Position numbers and translations under genes: made by a program
Shown here: piece by piece, positions 7,162 to 14,480 of the stretch
How the letters are laid out: every line of letters begins with the position of its first letter
Numbering within the stretch: the stretch's first letter is position 1
DNA from: Nitrososphaeria archaeon
GTDB lineage: Archaea; Thermoproteota; Nitrososphaeria; JACIWG01
DNA: 22,079 nt
Reading direction: 5' to 3'
NCBI GenBank assembly: GCA_014361085.1
Contig: JACIWG010000008.1
Span: 1 to 22,079 of the forward strand
Notes under the pieces: generated by a model
What the model was told of the DNA's origin: nothing
What the model saw: only the letters and a program-made list of their open reading frames with translations
The model's database searches: none

Positions 7162-7866
7162 TTATCTCTTAAACTTCAGAGAATTAAACACTTCCTCAAA
7201 AAAAGCTCTTGTCCCAACACCAAAACCCTTACCATAAGCTTCCACAACCCTCTTCCAATTAACCTTAACCGTAACATACGTAATCAGAATAGTGACTCCA
7301 ACCAACATAAGAAAGCTTAATTCAAAAGGAATATTATGCCTATTCGCTACCTCAATAAAAGCCCTGCCAAAGACTATAGCAAGAGCAGTAACAACAATCT
7401 TTCCAGCAAAAACTGTAACAAAATATGGTACAAGCCTATAACCTGTAAGCCCCAAAGGAATATAGAGCACATCATCAGGCAAAGGAAGTGCAGCAAAAAG
7501 GAAAACAGCCACAAAACTCCATCTTCTAAAAAGCATATTAAAACACTCCAAATTCGCCTTAGTATCCTCAGACAATATCCTACGAAAACTTCTACCAAGG
7601 AAAAGTATAACAACCTTACCCAACGTCGCACCAAAAGCAGAAGAAACAACAGCAAGAAACGGTGACCCCAAAAGAGGCGCCATAAAAACAAGTATAGCAA
7701 GATAAGGCAAACTCACATAAGGAATAGAATTAGAAAACATAGAAACAAAAAATATTCCAACATAACCATAACTTTCAACCAACTCAGCCAAAACCCTCAC
7801 AAGCTCATGCTCCATGAACAACACCAGCAAACCATACGCCAAACCCATTTTTCTACAATAATGCAT
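7162..7866 (-). CDS. DedA/VTT-domain membrane protein
   Basis: Up to 234 residues from ATG 7866; in-frame ATGs at codons 7 and 18 (MEHELVRVL) are also plausible, the last giving the usual family N-terminus. The fold shows the VTT (SNARE-associated) pattern. YGYVGIFFVSMFSNSIP forms the first re-entrant helix and ends in a proline loop, then SLPYLAILVFMAP. The glycine-rich FGATLGKVVILFLGR helix comes next, then VAVFLFAALPLPDDVLYIPLGLTGY, the second re-entrant motif, with its acid pair. Two further transmembrane helices and a basic tail ending LKFKR follow. Family members are lipid scramblases or transporters of undecaprenyl- or polyprenyl-phosphate-type lipids. Strand composition is extreme: the plus strand here has very few T residues in places (2 of 60 at 7621-7680). 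Confidence 0.85.
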   Translation of the reverse strand: MHYCRKMGLAYGLLVLFMEHELVRVLAELVESYGYVGIFFVSMFSNSIPYVSLPYLAILVFMAPLLGSPFLAVVSSAFGATLGKVVILFLGRSFRRILSEDTKANLECFNMLFRRWSFVAVFLFAALPLPDDVLYIPLGLTGYRLVPYFVTVFAGKIVVTALAIVFGRAFIEVANRHNIPFELSFLMLVGVTILITYVTVKVNWKRVVEAYGKGFGVGTRAFFEEVFNSLKFKR

Positions 7867-8182
7867 GATATAAGCTTTGAAAAATCTTCTTTTTAGAGCA
7901 CTTAATCTTAATCATAGCTTTTTTATGAAGTTGGGATGGATCCTCTGGCTGAAGACCCTTAAGCACATGTTAGAAAAATGGCAGTTAAACTATTTTAAAC
8001 GTTAAATTGCTTTGTCGCATAATTATGTTATCATAATTTATTTAATTTTTATACACCTTAATTTCAAAATTTTTAGAAAATGACGTAAATTTATGAAGTT
8101 GGGAAGTTAACTAAGAATTTTGCAACAGGCAAAATTAAATTTAAAATTTATATAGTTTTTTAAATGTAGTCGATGGTCGAAA
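7867..8182. other. Long non-coding stretch with a 15-base direct repeat
   Basis: No convincing gene is seen. TTTATGAAGTTGGGA occurs twice in direct orientation, at 7922-7936 and 8090-8104, 168 bases apart. Between them the sequence is very AT-rich. On the plus strand, 7936-7998 reads MDPLAEDP, stop, AHVRKMAVKLF, stop, which looks like a scrap of a decayed coding sequence that I do not recognise. A TTTATATA at about 8145-8152 could serve as a TATA box for the small ORF that follows. Confidence 0.5.
7922..8104 (+). repeat. Direct repeat pair, 15 bases
   Basis: TTTATGAAGTTGGGA is found exactly at 7922-7936 and 8090-8104 (start to start 168 bases). The flanking bases differ, and the spacer holds no transposase or recognisable ORF. 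It could be the footprint of an excised small element or a duplicated regulatory site. Confidence 0.6.
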
Positions 8183-8377
8183 TTGTATCATGGTGAAGAG
8201 CTTTTAAAAAAGTTAGAGGAAAAAGCAAAAAATTTCAGGAGCAGGGTAGGGAGATCAATAATAGCATTATCCGAAAACATAGAAGCTGCTAAGAAAATAC
8301 TTGAGGAAGGAATTAAAGGAGGCGCTAAAAGAGGGTGGATAACAAAAGTGGACACGGGCGTCAGGAAAGAACATTAA
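8183..8377 (+). CDS. Small hypothetical protein, doubtful
   Basis: A 64-residue ORF starts at a TTG and contains no in-frame ATG. The translation is a charged, helical sequence (EELLKKLEEKAKNFRSRVGR, then SENIEAAKKILEEGIKGGAKRG) that looks protein-like, with heptad-style Leu/Ile spacing and low complexity. No ribosome binding site is obvious before the TTG; a TATA-like TTTATATA lies about 35 bases upstream. I do not recognise a family. It may be a real small protein or the 3' remnant of a larger gene whose front part has decayed into 7936-8180. Confidence 0.35.
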   Translation: MYHGEELLKKLEEKAKNFRSRVGRSIIALSENIEAAKKILEEGIKGGAKRGWITKVDTGVRKEH

Positions 8378-8432
8378 CCGAAACATTTTGAAAACCTTAC
8401 CATTTTATTCACAATTCTAGCTAAACGAAAAG

Positions 8433-8439
8433 TTTAAAA
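8433..8439 (+). promoter_or_regulatory. TATA box of the DUF4432 gene
   Basis: TTTAAAA is centred 27 bases before ATG 8463, implying a leaderless or nearly leaderless transcript. Confidence 0.45.
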
Positions 8440-8462
8440 CCTTATAGAATTAGCATAAAATT

Positions 8463-9599
8463 ATGGTTGAACTTTTTAATCGATTTTATAAAAAGTTTGA
8501 GCTTCTAAAATATGTTGGTGATATAAGTCAGCTAGGGGAAATTAAGCTTCTCGAATTGTCTGATGGTGTTGAAAAGGGTGTTAGATGTGCTCTTGCTAAA
8601 ACTGGCCCTCTCACCTTTATTGTAGCAATTGACAGATGCATGGACATTGTTAACGCAGAATATAAAGGTGTTCCACTTGCATTCATTAGCCCAACTAGTG
8701 TTGTGGCTCCAAGCTTCTTTGAACCGGAAGGCTTAGGCTGGCTTAGAGGATTCTTTGGAGGCCTTTTAACAACGTGCGGCCTAACATATGCTGGAGCACC
8801 AACAGTCGACGAGGGAGAACCTCTTGGATTACATGGACGCATATCATATAGTCCAGCAAAACTCCTGCACACAGAAGGATACTGGGAAGGCGACAAATAC
8901 ATTCTAGTGATTGAAGGAGAGTCTAGAGAGGCTATGATCTTTGGACCGAACATAAGACTGAAAAGGAAAATTGAGGCAGCATTAGGGGAAAAGCGTATAA
9001 GAATTAGAGATAAAATTGTAAACTTTGGCTGGACAACACAACCACTAATGATAATATATCACATAAACTTGGGCTTTCCAATACTAGACGAAAACTCGAA
9101 ACTAGTTTCAACATCAAAAACCTACATGCCAAGAGATGAAGAGGCTAGAGAGAATGCAGAAAACTTTGACAGATTCCAACCGCCAACAAAAGGATATAGG
9201 GAAAAGGTTTACATACATGACCTTGCAGTGGACGAGGAAGGATATGCTTACGCCGCACTAATAAACGACAAACTCATGAACGGCCTAGGAGTGTATATAA
9301 AGTTCAGGAAACAGGAGCTTCCAAGACTGATAGAATGGAAGATGATGGGTGAAGGAACATATGTTCTAGGACTGGAGCCATCAAACTGCCTTGTAATGGG
9401 AAGAGATAAGGAAAAACAGTATGGAACACTACAATACATACACCCTCAAGAGGAAAAGGAACTCCAACTAGAAATAGGAATAGTAGAGGGCGAAGAAATA
9501 AAAGAATATGAGGAAAAAATCAAAAGAATGGTAAAAGAGAAACCAAAAATGACGACAGACATAAAAGAATTCATAAAAATGGCAAATATGTCAAAATAA
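8463..9599 (+). CDS. DUF4432 family, aldose-1-epimerase-like protein
   Basis: 378 residues from ATG 8463, a usual size for the family, with no signal peptide. DUF4432 proteins adopt the galactose-mutarotase beta-sandwich fold and sit in sugar catabolism loci. Landmarks are VAIDRCMDI (about 54-62), GWLRGFFGGLLTTCGL (about 92-107), the LHGRISY segment carrying the presumed catalytic His (about 123-129), IRDKIVNFGWTTQP and YHINLGFPILDENS (about 199-212). A presumed second catalytic acid lies in the C-terminal half but I cannot assign it by eye. It lies 78 bases ahead of the first enolase-superfamily gene on the same strand, though that gene has its own TATA box. A role in interconverting anomers or isomers of the sugar fed to the neighbouring enzymes is likely but inferred. 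Confidence 0.85.
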   Translation: MVELFNRFYKKFELLKYVGDISQLGEIKLLELSDGVEKGVRCALAKTGPLTFIVAIDRCMDIVNAEYKGVPLAFISPTSVVAPSFFEPEGLGWLRGFFGGLLTTCGLTYAGAPTVDEGEPLGLHGRISYSPAKLLHTEGYWEGDKYILVIEGESREAMIFGPNIRLKRKIEAALGEKRIRIRDKIVNFGWTTQPLMIIYHINLGFPILDENSKLVSTSKTYMPRDEEARENAENFDRFQPPTKGYREKVYIHDLAVDEEGYAYAALINDKLMNGLGVYIKFRKQELPRLIEWKMMGEGTYVLGLEPSNCLVMGRDKEKQYGTLQYIHPQEEKELQLEIGIVEGEEIKEYEEKIKRMVKEKPKMTTDIKEFIKMANMSK

Positions 9600-9641
9600 A
9601 ATTTTTAACATAACAATATATTGTCTTCTTTAATAAAATAG

Positions 9642-9650
9642 TTTTATATA
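9642..9650 (+). promoter_or_regulatory. TATA box of the first enolase-superfamily gene
   Basis: TTTTATATA lies about 32 bases before the GTG start at 9678. This predicts a transcript with at most a few untranslated bases and suggests the gene can be transcribed separately from DUF4432. Confidence 0.4.
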
Positions 9651-9677
9651 CAATCAATTACCTTAATTAAGCTTAGA

Positions 9678-10769
9678 GTGTTGTATGAATTGAAGATTAG
9701 AAGTGTCCAAACCTATTTCCTAAATGCCTCTTGTGGAAAACTTGTATCCGATTACGCGAGAACACTTGATAGTATAGAGTTAACTGTTGTAAAAGTTCAA
9801 ACAGATGAAGGCATAGAGGGAACAGGTTACACCTACACTCTCAGGGGAGGTGAAGGTGTTAAAGCGATAATCGATAAAGAACTTTCAAAAATAGTTGTAG
9901 ACAGAAATCCCTTAGAGATTGAAGACATCTGGAATGAAATGTGTAAATCAACTGATGCTAGAACCCATGGTGGAACTGTCTCAAACGCTATAGCAGCTGT
10001 CGACATCGCCCTATGGGATATAATGGGTAAAGTGGAAGGAAAACCTCTTTACAAGCTATTAGGTGGTAGAAGGAATAAGGTTCCAATATATGATACTGAT
10101 TCAGGGTGGCTGCACTATAAACCTAAAGAGCTGGCCAAAAACGCTTTAATGCTGCTGGAGAAGGGTTTCAAGGGCTTCAAAATAAAGGTTGGTAAAAAGA
10201 ATCTAGAAGAAGATGTTGAACGAATTAAGGCCGTTAGAGATGCTGTAGGGGACAAACTTACATTAATGGTTGACGCAAACCAAGCTTTTACTGTCCAAGA
10301 AGCCATTAGAAGGGGGAAAGCCTATGAAAGATACAACATTTACTGGTTCGAGGAGCCGACAGTTGATGGAGACTTAAACGATTATATGGAAATAGCTTCA
10401 GCCCTAAGCATGCCAATAGCGACCGGAGAATGGATATATCATCTGGACATATTCCAGAAACTTATTCAAAAGAAGGCAGCTGACATAATTCAGCCAGACG
10501 TTTGCAGAGTAAAAGGTATAACTGAATGGATAAAAATCGCAGAATACGCAGAAAATCATGGGATACCAGTAGCTCCTCACTTTAACATGGAACTACATGT
10601 GCATCTCGTATGCGCCTTCCAAAATGGTTTAACAGTTGAACATATGCCATGGCTAGCCTACCTCCTAAAAAACCCATTAACAATAAAAGAGGGATATGCA
10701 CTTGCACCAGAAATACACGGCCACGGCATAGAATTCAAAGAAGAATTTATCAAAAGCTCTATCAGATAG
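9678..10769 (+). CDS. Mandelate racemase/muconate lactonizing-type enzyme (sugar-acid dehydratase or epimerase)
   Basis: 363 residues; start GTG 9678, with TTG 9681 as an alternative. It is an enolase-superfamily member of the mandelate racemase subgroup. The K-x-K base pair is K168/K170 (GFKIKVGKK), the metal ligands are D199 (MVDAN), E225 (WFEEP) and E251 (TGEW), and the Asp-His dyad is D274 (QPD)/H301 (APHF). Every one is offset by exactly +4 from the classic mandelate racemase numbering (164/166/195/221/247/270/297), so the active site is complete and spaced normally. The N-terminal capping domain (about 1-125) is present with TDEGIEGTGYTY. Such enzymes dehydrate sugar acids to 2-keto-3-deoxy acids or racemise alpha-carbons; both bases being present leaves either open. 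The neighbouring DUF4432 and the distant HpcH aldolase favour sugar-acid dehydration. Confidence 0.92.
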   Translation: MLYELKIRSVQTYFLNASCGKLVSDYARTLDSIELTVVKVQTDEGIEGTGYTYTLRGGEGVKAIIDKELSKIVVDRNPLEIEDIWNEMCKSTDARTHGGTVSNAIAAVDIALWDIMGKVEGKPLYKLLGGRRNKVPIYDTDSGWLHYKPKELAKNALMLLEKGFKGFKIKVGKKNLEEDVERIKAVRDAVGDKLTLMVDANQAFTVQEAIRRGKAYERYNIYWFEEPTVDGDLNDYMEIASALSMPIATGEWIYHLDIFQKLIQKKAADIIQPDVCRVKGITEWIKIAEYAENHGIPVAPHFNMELHVHLVCAFQNGLTVEHMPWLAYLLKNPLTIKEGYALAPEIHGHGIEFKEEFIKSSIR

Positions 10770-10863
10770 CCACTTTTACAAGAAAATCGACAAGAAAGCC
10801 TACAAAGCCATCAAAAAGATTTTATTCCTCCTTTCCTAATACTTTATAAGGCTGGAAAAACTG

Positions 10864-11496
10864 ATGAGAAGAGTAGTAGTGGTTGCAAAGGGTGAAGTTC
10901 AAAGGGTCGGCTACAGGGATGAAGTTGAAAGGATCGCCCGTAAACTGAACATTACAGGCTATGTAGAAAATTTGAAACCCTATGATGTGAAAATTGTTGC
11001 AGAAGGTGATGAAGAAAAGCTTAAACATTTCATAGAGCTTATAAAAATTCAAAGGTTTCCAATTTTTGTGGAAAGCCTTGAAGTAAGCTGGCATAATGCT
11101 AGTGGAGAGTTCAACTATTTTGAGATAAAGCGTGGTGAATGGCAGGAGGAACTTTTTGAAAGGCTTGATACAGCTGGAAAACTGCTTTATAAAAGCATAG
11201 AGCTTGGAGAAAGAAGTATTGAACTTGGAGAAAAAAATGTAAAACTTGGGGAAAGAAGTGTAAAGCTTGCAGAAAAGAATGTTGAACTTGCTGAAAAAAG
11301 TTTTAAACTTGGAGAAGAAAACGTGAGAATAGGAAAGGGAATACTTAAGACAATAAAAGACGAATCCGAAAAAACTAGAGAAGAAATAAGACTATTAAGA
11401 AGCGACTTAAAAGAATTTATAGAATCAAGCCTAAAAGAAGTGCACATAAAGATTTCAGAAATAGAAAAAGCATTGAAAAAGGCGGGAATAATGTAG
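10864..11496 (+). CDS. Acylphosphatase domain fused to a heptad-repeat coiled-coil tail
   Basis: 210 residues, more than twice the 90 or so of a lone acylphosphatase. Residues 1-92 are an acylphosphatase fold: GEVQRVGYRDEVERIARKL matches the G-x-V-Q-G-V-G-[FY]-R signature (Arg where the family has Gly at position 14), with catalytic R18 and N36 in GYVENL. Residues of about 111-160 are seven tandem heptads of the form [LI]-[GA]-E/K-x-x-[VI]-[KE] (LGERSIE, LGEKNVK, LGERSVK, LAEKNVE, LAEKSFK, LGEENVR, IGKGILK). A further charged helix continues to the end. The tail should form a long parallel coiled coil, so the protein is probably oligomeric. Acylphosphatases hydrolyse acyl phosphates; a structural or scaffolding role for the tail is inference. 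The 7-residue repeat is mirrored by a 21-base repeat in the DNA. Confidence 0.85.
   Translation: MRRVVVVAKGEVQRVGYRDEVERIARKLNITGYVENLKPYDVKIVAEGDEEKLKHFIELIKIQRFPIFVESLEVSWHNASGEFNYFEIKRGEWQEELFERLDTAGKLLYKSIELGERSIELGEKNVKLGERSVKLAEKNVELAEKSFKLGEENVRIGKGILKTIKDESEKTREEIRLLRSDLKEFIESSLKEVHIKISEIEKALKKAGIM
11194..11343 (+). repeat. Imperfect 21-base tandem repeats encoding heptads
   Basis: Inside the acylphosphatase gene, units resembling CTTGGAGAAAGAAGTATTGAA recur about seven times with a period of 21 bases (CTTGGAGAA..., CTTGGGGAA..., CTTGCAGAA..., CTTGCTGAA...). Divergence is mainly at synonymous and charge-swapping positions, which suggests expansion of one heptad followed by drift. Confidence 0.8.
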
Positions 11497-11656
11497 CACA
11501 AACTCCTCTAAAAAGTCGAACCATTCCAAATATGATAATAAAACTAAAAATGTTAGGCTTCAAGCATACTCCACATACTATAATTAAAGCATAGTGAAAG
11601 ACTAGGTATCCAAAGCTATACTTTCGCTTCATTTAAAAAATTTCATTCTATAAACG

Positions 11657-12583
11657 CTAGTGTCCAAGAACCAGAAGCCAAAGGTTAAGGTACACTCCAC
11701 CCAAAACAGATGAAATCAGCAACAATGAGGCTATAGTATCTTTAAAGAAATTATAGCGTTCGCTGAAAACAATCATAGGTGTAGCCAATGGAGTCGCATG
11801 CATAATCACAACAATAGTCTCCTCCATACCACCTAAGCTAACAAACTTTGCTATTGCAAGAGCAAGTGTTGGCAAGAACACCATTCTAAGGAGACTGAGC
11901 ATAAACCCGTCAGCAAGCCCAAAATATCTTCTACCATAAAAGAATACGCCAAGCAAAAAGATTGCAAGAGGAACGGTTGTAGAACCCAAAAGATTCAAAG
12001 AATTTAATACAAAAACAGGAACAGGCACCTTTAAAAGAGACAAAAAAGTGCCAAAAAAGACTGAAACAATCACAGGATTCCCTAAAAGTCCCCTAACAAT
12101 CTTACCAAAATCTTTAGGCTCACCTCGTGCACGGGAACCATAGATTTCTAGAACGATGATGGCCACTGGAATAGTTAAGAGAGAAATAAATGAAGCTGAA
12201 ACAGTCGCCAAAGAACCTGCTTCAGAAAAGCCGAAAAGAACAAAGGGCATGCCATAAAAAAACAGGTTACCAAAAACAGTGCAAACAACAAGAAGAGCGA
12301 AAGTTTCCATAGAAAAATTAAACAGCAAACAAAACAAATACAAAACAGTAATAGCGATCAAAACAGGTGCAAGGCAAGCAATAATAAAACCAAAACCCAA
12401 TCCAATAAAATCCACCTGAGACAAACTGCCCACCAAAAAGGATGGAAGAGCAAAATAGTATATGAAAGAATTAAGAACACGACCATCACCCTCCCCCAAA
12501 AAACCCAACATCCTAGAAACGTACCCTAACCCCATAATAATCAGAAAAGGCGATATAGTTCTTAAAGCAACATCCAAATTCAT
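11657..12583 (-). CDS. AEC-family (auxin efflux carrier-like) permease
   Basis: 309 residues from ATG 12581-12583. The open frame reaches 12658, but MNLDVALRTISPFLIIMGLGY is the standard AEC beginning, so I take the internal ATG. About ten hydrophobic helices are visible in the 5+5 arrangement. The first half ends in a P-x-I-x-V-type motif (LLGNPVIVSVFFGTFLSLL); the second half contains STTVPLAIFLLGVFF and ATPLATPMIVFSERY, typical of the family. AEC proteins export or exchange organic anions such as malate, malonate or auxin-like acids. It is transcribed toward the acylphosphatase gene. The substrate is unknown; an organic acid from the sugar-acid route is a guess. The plus strand over the first half of the gene is A+C rich (49 of 60 bases at 12481-12540). 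Confidence 0.88.
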   Translation of the reverse strand: MNLDVALRTISPFLIIMGLGYVSRMLGFLGEGDGRVLNSFIYYFALPSFLVGSLSQVDFIGLGFGFIIACLAPVLIAITVLYLFCLLFNFSMETFALLVVCTVFGNLFFYGMPFVLFGFSEAGSLATVSASFISLLTIPVAIIVLEIYGSRARGEPKDFGKIVRGLLGNPVIVSVFFGTFLSLLKVPVPVFVLNSLNLLGSTTVPLAIFLLGVFFYGRRYFGLADGFMLSLLRMVFLPTLALAIAKFVSLGGMEETIVVIMHATPLATPMIVFSERYNFFKDTIASLLLISSVLGGVYLNLWLLVLGH

Positions 12584-12933
12584 ATAAAAATCATTAGACC
12601 AGAGGCTAAAAAACCATAATTTAAACCTTGCCCAAAACACGATAACAAAAACAATCAACCAAATATTTGCTCCATTAAATAATTAAAGGGACTTTTAATA
12701 CTCCATCCATTCGAAACCTCGATCAAGTAGCTTGAAGAACAAATATATGCATTCAACCTTTTTTCCTAGAGGTCGTCTTAAGCAAAATTTATATTCAAAA
12801 TATCCTCTCATTAGGATAAGGGAAAGTTTGATGAAAAATTTTGTCCTAACAGCATTTTTTGATTCTTGTCCTCCAAAATTTATCGCAAACAATCTTCTAC
12901 ATGGAAGAGATTTGAATTTGTTGGTGAAAGGTT
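12584..12933. other. Divergent intergenic region
   Basis: This 350-base stretch separates the minus-strand AEC permease from the plus-strand dehydratase. It should carry both promoters. An AATTTATATTC at about 12785-12795 could be a TATA box for the plus-strand gene, leaving a leader of roughly 110-120 bases. A short inverted repeat TCAAG-TAG-CTTGA lies at 12723-12735. Overlapping open frames exist on both strands (12732-12953 plus, 12695-12892 minus), but neither shows a recognisable domain or a supported start. Confidence 0.45.
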
Positions 12934-14070
12934 TTGAAGATCAAGGATGTTAAAGTGTATTTGGTTGAGACTGGATGTAGTGTTAAATGGGTTTTTGTCG
13001 AAGTCGAAACTGATGAAGGTTTAAAGGGCTATTCTGAAGCAAGCACAGTCTTCAGAGAACATGCGCAGGCGTATGTGATTAAAGAGCTTAAACCCTATGT
13101 TCTAGGAAGGGATCCCTTAGAGATTAGGAGAAACTTTAACCAGATATATAAATCTCATCTTGACGTTAGAGGGCCTGGTTCTCTTGAAATCACAGCCTTA
13201 GGCGCTATAGAGGTAGCATGCTGGGATATTCTTGGTAAAAAGTTGAATATGCCAGTATACTCGCTTTTAGGGGGCAAATACAATGAGAAGATTAGGGCAT
13301 ACGTGCACTGTGAACCAGTCTTTCCAAAAGAAGCTCACGAAAGCAAGTGGATTGCAAAAAACGCCACTAAACTGGTTGAAGAAGGCTACAGGCATCTAAA
13401 ATTTGACCCATTCTGGTTCTATCCTGAAGAGGAAACAATAGGCTTAAAGGAACTTAATGAGGCAGAGGATAAGGTTAAAAAGGTGCGTGAAACAGTAGGA
13501 GAAGACATTGAGGTAGGTGTAGAGATTCATGCAAAATACAACCTTCCATCAGCAATAAAAATATGCACACGCCTAGAAAAGTACATGCCATGGTTCTTCG
13601 AAGAACCCGTTGGAAGCGAAGACCCTCAAGCACTAAAACATATAGCTGAAACAATAACAACACCCATCTCCTCCGGAGAAAGACTATGCACAAGATATGC
13701 TTTCAAAGAACTAATAACAGAACACTGCGTAGACATAATCCAAATAGACCCAGTAAGAGCAGGAGGATTCCTAGAATCACAGGCAATAGCCAACATGGCA
13801 GAAACCTACACACTACCCATAATAATACACAACCCCTACGGGCCAATATACGATGCAATATGCACACAATTCGCCACCACAACACCAAACCTATTCGCAA
13901 TAGAATACCCAAAATACTATTACATAACAAAACCAGAAGACCTAAGAAACAAAATCGTAGAAAACTACATAAAATTAGATAAAGGCTACATTATTGCATC
14001 AAAGGAGCCGGGACTAGGCATAGAAGTGAACGAGGAAACCTTGAAAAAATATTCGAAAATAATAGAGTAA
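12934..14070 (+). CDS. Enolase-superfamily sugar-acid dehydratase (galactonate dehydratase-like)
   Basis: 378 residues from TTG 12934, supported by TTGGTGAAAGG about 7 bases upstream. The N-terminal capping domain (1-125, with VETDEGLKGYSEAS) is followed by a barrel with K156-x-D158 (HLKFDPF). The rest of the active site is E197-I-H199 (VGVEIHAKYN), E223 (FFEEP), E249 (SSGERLCTR), D272 (IQIDPVRAGG) and H299 (IIIHNPYGP). The K-F-D-P-F motif and the x-x-H base after the first metal ligand are the plan of the D-galactonate/gluconate dehydratase subgroup. There the first ligand is normally Asp (D-F-H); here it is Glu. It should dehydrate an aldonic or uronic acid to a 2-keto-3-deoxy acid, which the HpcH-type aldolase could cleave. 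From about 13560 to the end, codon choice shifts sharply to A/C-ending codons. Confidence 0.92.
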   Translation: MKIKDVKVYLVETGCSVKWVFVEVETDEGLKGYSEASTVFREHAQAYVIKELKPYVLGRDPLEIRRNFNQIYKSHLDVRGPGSLEITALGAIEVACWDILGKKLNMPVYSLLGGKYNEKIRAYVHCEPVFPKEAHESKWIAKNATKLVEEGYRHLKFDPFWFYPEEETIGLKELNEAEDKVKKVRETVGEDIEVGVEIHAKYNLPSAIKICTRLEKYMPWFFEEPVGSEDPQALKHIAETITTPISSGERLCTRYAFKELITEHCVDIIQIDPVRAGGFLESQAIANMAETYTLPIIIHNPYGPIYDAICTQFATTTPNLFAIEYPKYYYITKPEDLRNKIVENYIKLDKGYIIASKEPGLGIEVNEETLKKYSKIIE

Positions 14071-14116
14071 AACGTGGAAGGTGGATGACAAAATTTTATT
14101 GACAATATCCAATTTA

Positions 14117-14400
14117 ATGGGCTCACGTAAAAAGTTTCTCACTGAATTGTAGAGAGGGGGGCCCAACATGGTACCTGTTCTTCGAAATCAATAAGCCTGT
14201 GCTAAAAGAAATACTTGGCAGAGAACCCGAGAACACCCTTGACGTCTATGAAGTTTACAGCAGACTTGGATTAGATGGAACAAACTTTTGAGAAGTTCCA
14301 GTACTCAAAAAATATGTTGACCAAAAAACTTTCATAGACGATTGAGGACATATATGGAAAACCCGTGATAACAATCACTTATAGTATCAACAGATACATT
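14117..14400 (+). pseudogene. Decayed UroD-family (methyltransferase-type) gene, N-terminal fragment
   Basis: Two frames give the front of a UroD-like methyltransferase. ATG 14117 gives MGSRKKFLTEL then TAG at 14150. The next frame continues RGGPTWYLFFEINKPVLKEILG, REPENTLDVYEVYSRLGLDG and TNF, then TGA at 14289-14291. It goes on EVPVLKKYVDQKTFIDD, a second TGA at 14343-14345 where the family has Trp (D-x-W-G), then GHIWKTRDN, and a TAG ends it. The features match the usual order of the family: R-x-x-F-L-x-A-L, P-x-x-x-x-F-E-I, a hydrophobic-LG segment, Y-x-x-LGLD and D-E-W-G-x-x-W. At least one frameshift and three stops make it non-functional; the C-terminal two thirds are absent. An intact relative starts at 21325. 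Confidence 0.75.
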
Positions 14401-14480
14401 GTCCGCAACCTCTTCACCCATACTATAATTTAAAAAATCGTCGGCTATCATCATACATCTCTAGCTATAATCAAGTTTTT

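Noticed and set aside
7336..7665. Lys/Asn/Ser-rich open frame of 109 codons on the plus strand inside the DedA gene
   Set aside because: It is the antisense shadow of a clear VTT-domain protein and arises because the plus strand is poor in T there, which removes stop codons.
11187..11501. Ser/Phe-rich repetitive minus-strand frame of 104 codons
   Set aside because: It is the complement of the heptad-repeat region of the acylphosphatase gene; the repeat pattern is inherited from the sense strand.
12732..12953. Open frame of 73 codons on the plus strand before the second dehydratase, and the 65-codon minus-strand frame across it
   Set aside because: Neither translation shows a domain or a supported ribosome site, and the plus-strand frame overlaps the start of the real dehydratase gene.
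13686..13982. Arg/Asn/His-rich plus-strand frame of 98 codons
   Set aside because: It is a +1-frame shadow within the second dehydratase, produced by the A+C-rich composition.
14289..14345. Two TGA codons in the UroD-like fragment, one at a conserved Trp position, as possible recoding of TGA to Trp or selenocysteine
   Set aside because: A TAG and a frameshift also interrupt the same gene and the C-terminal part is missing. Other genes in the window use TGG for Trp throughout, so plain decay explains it.
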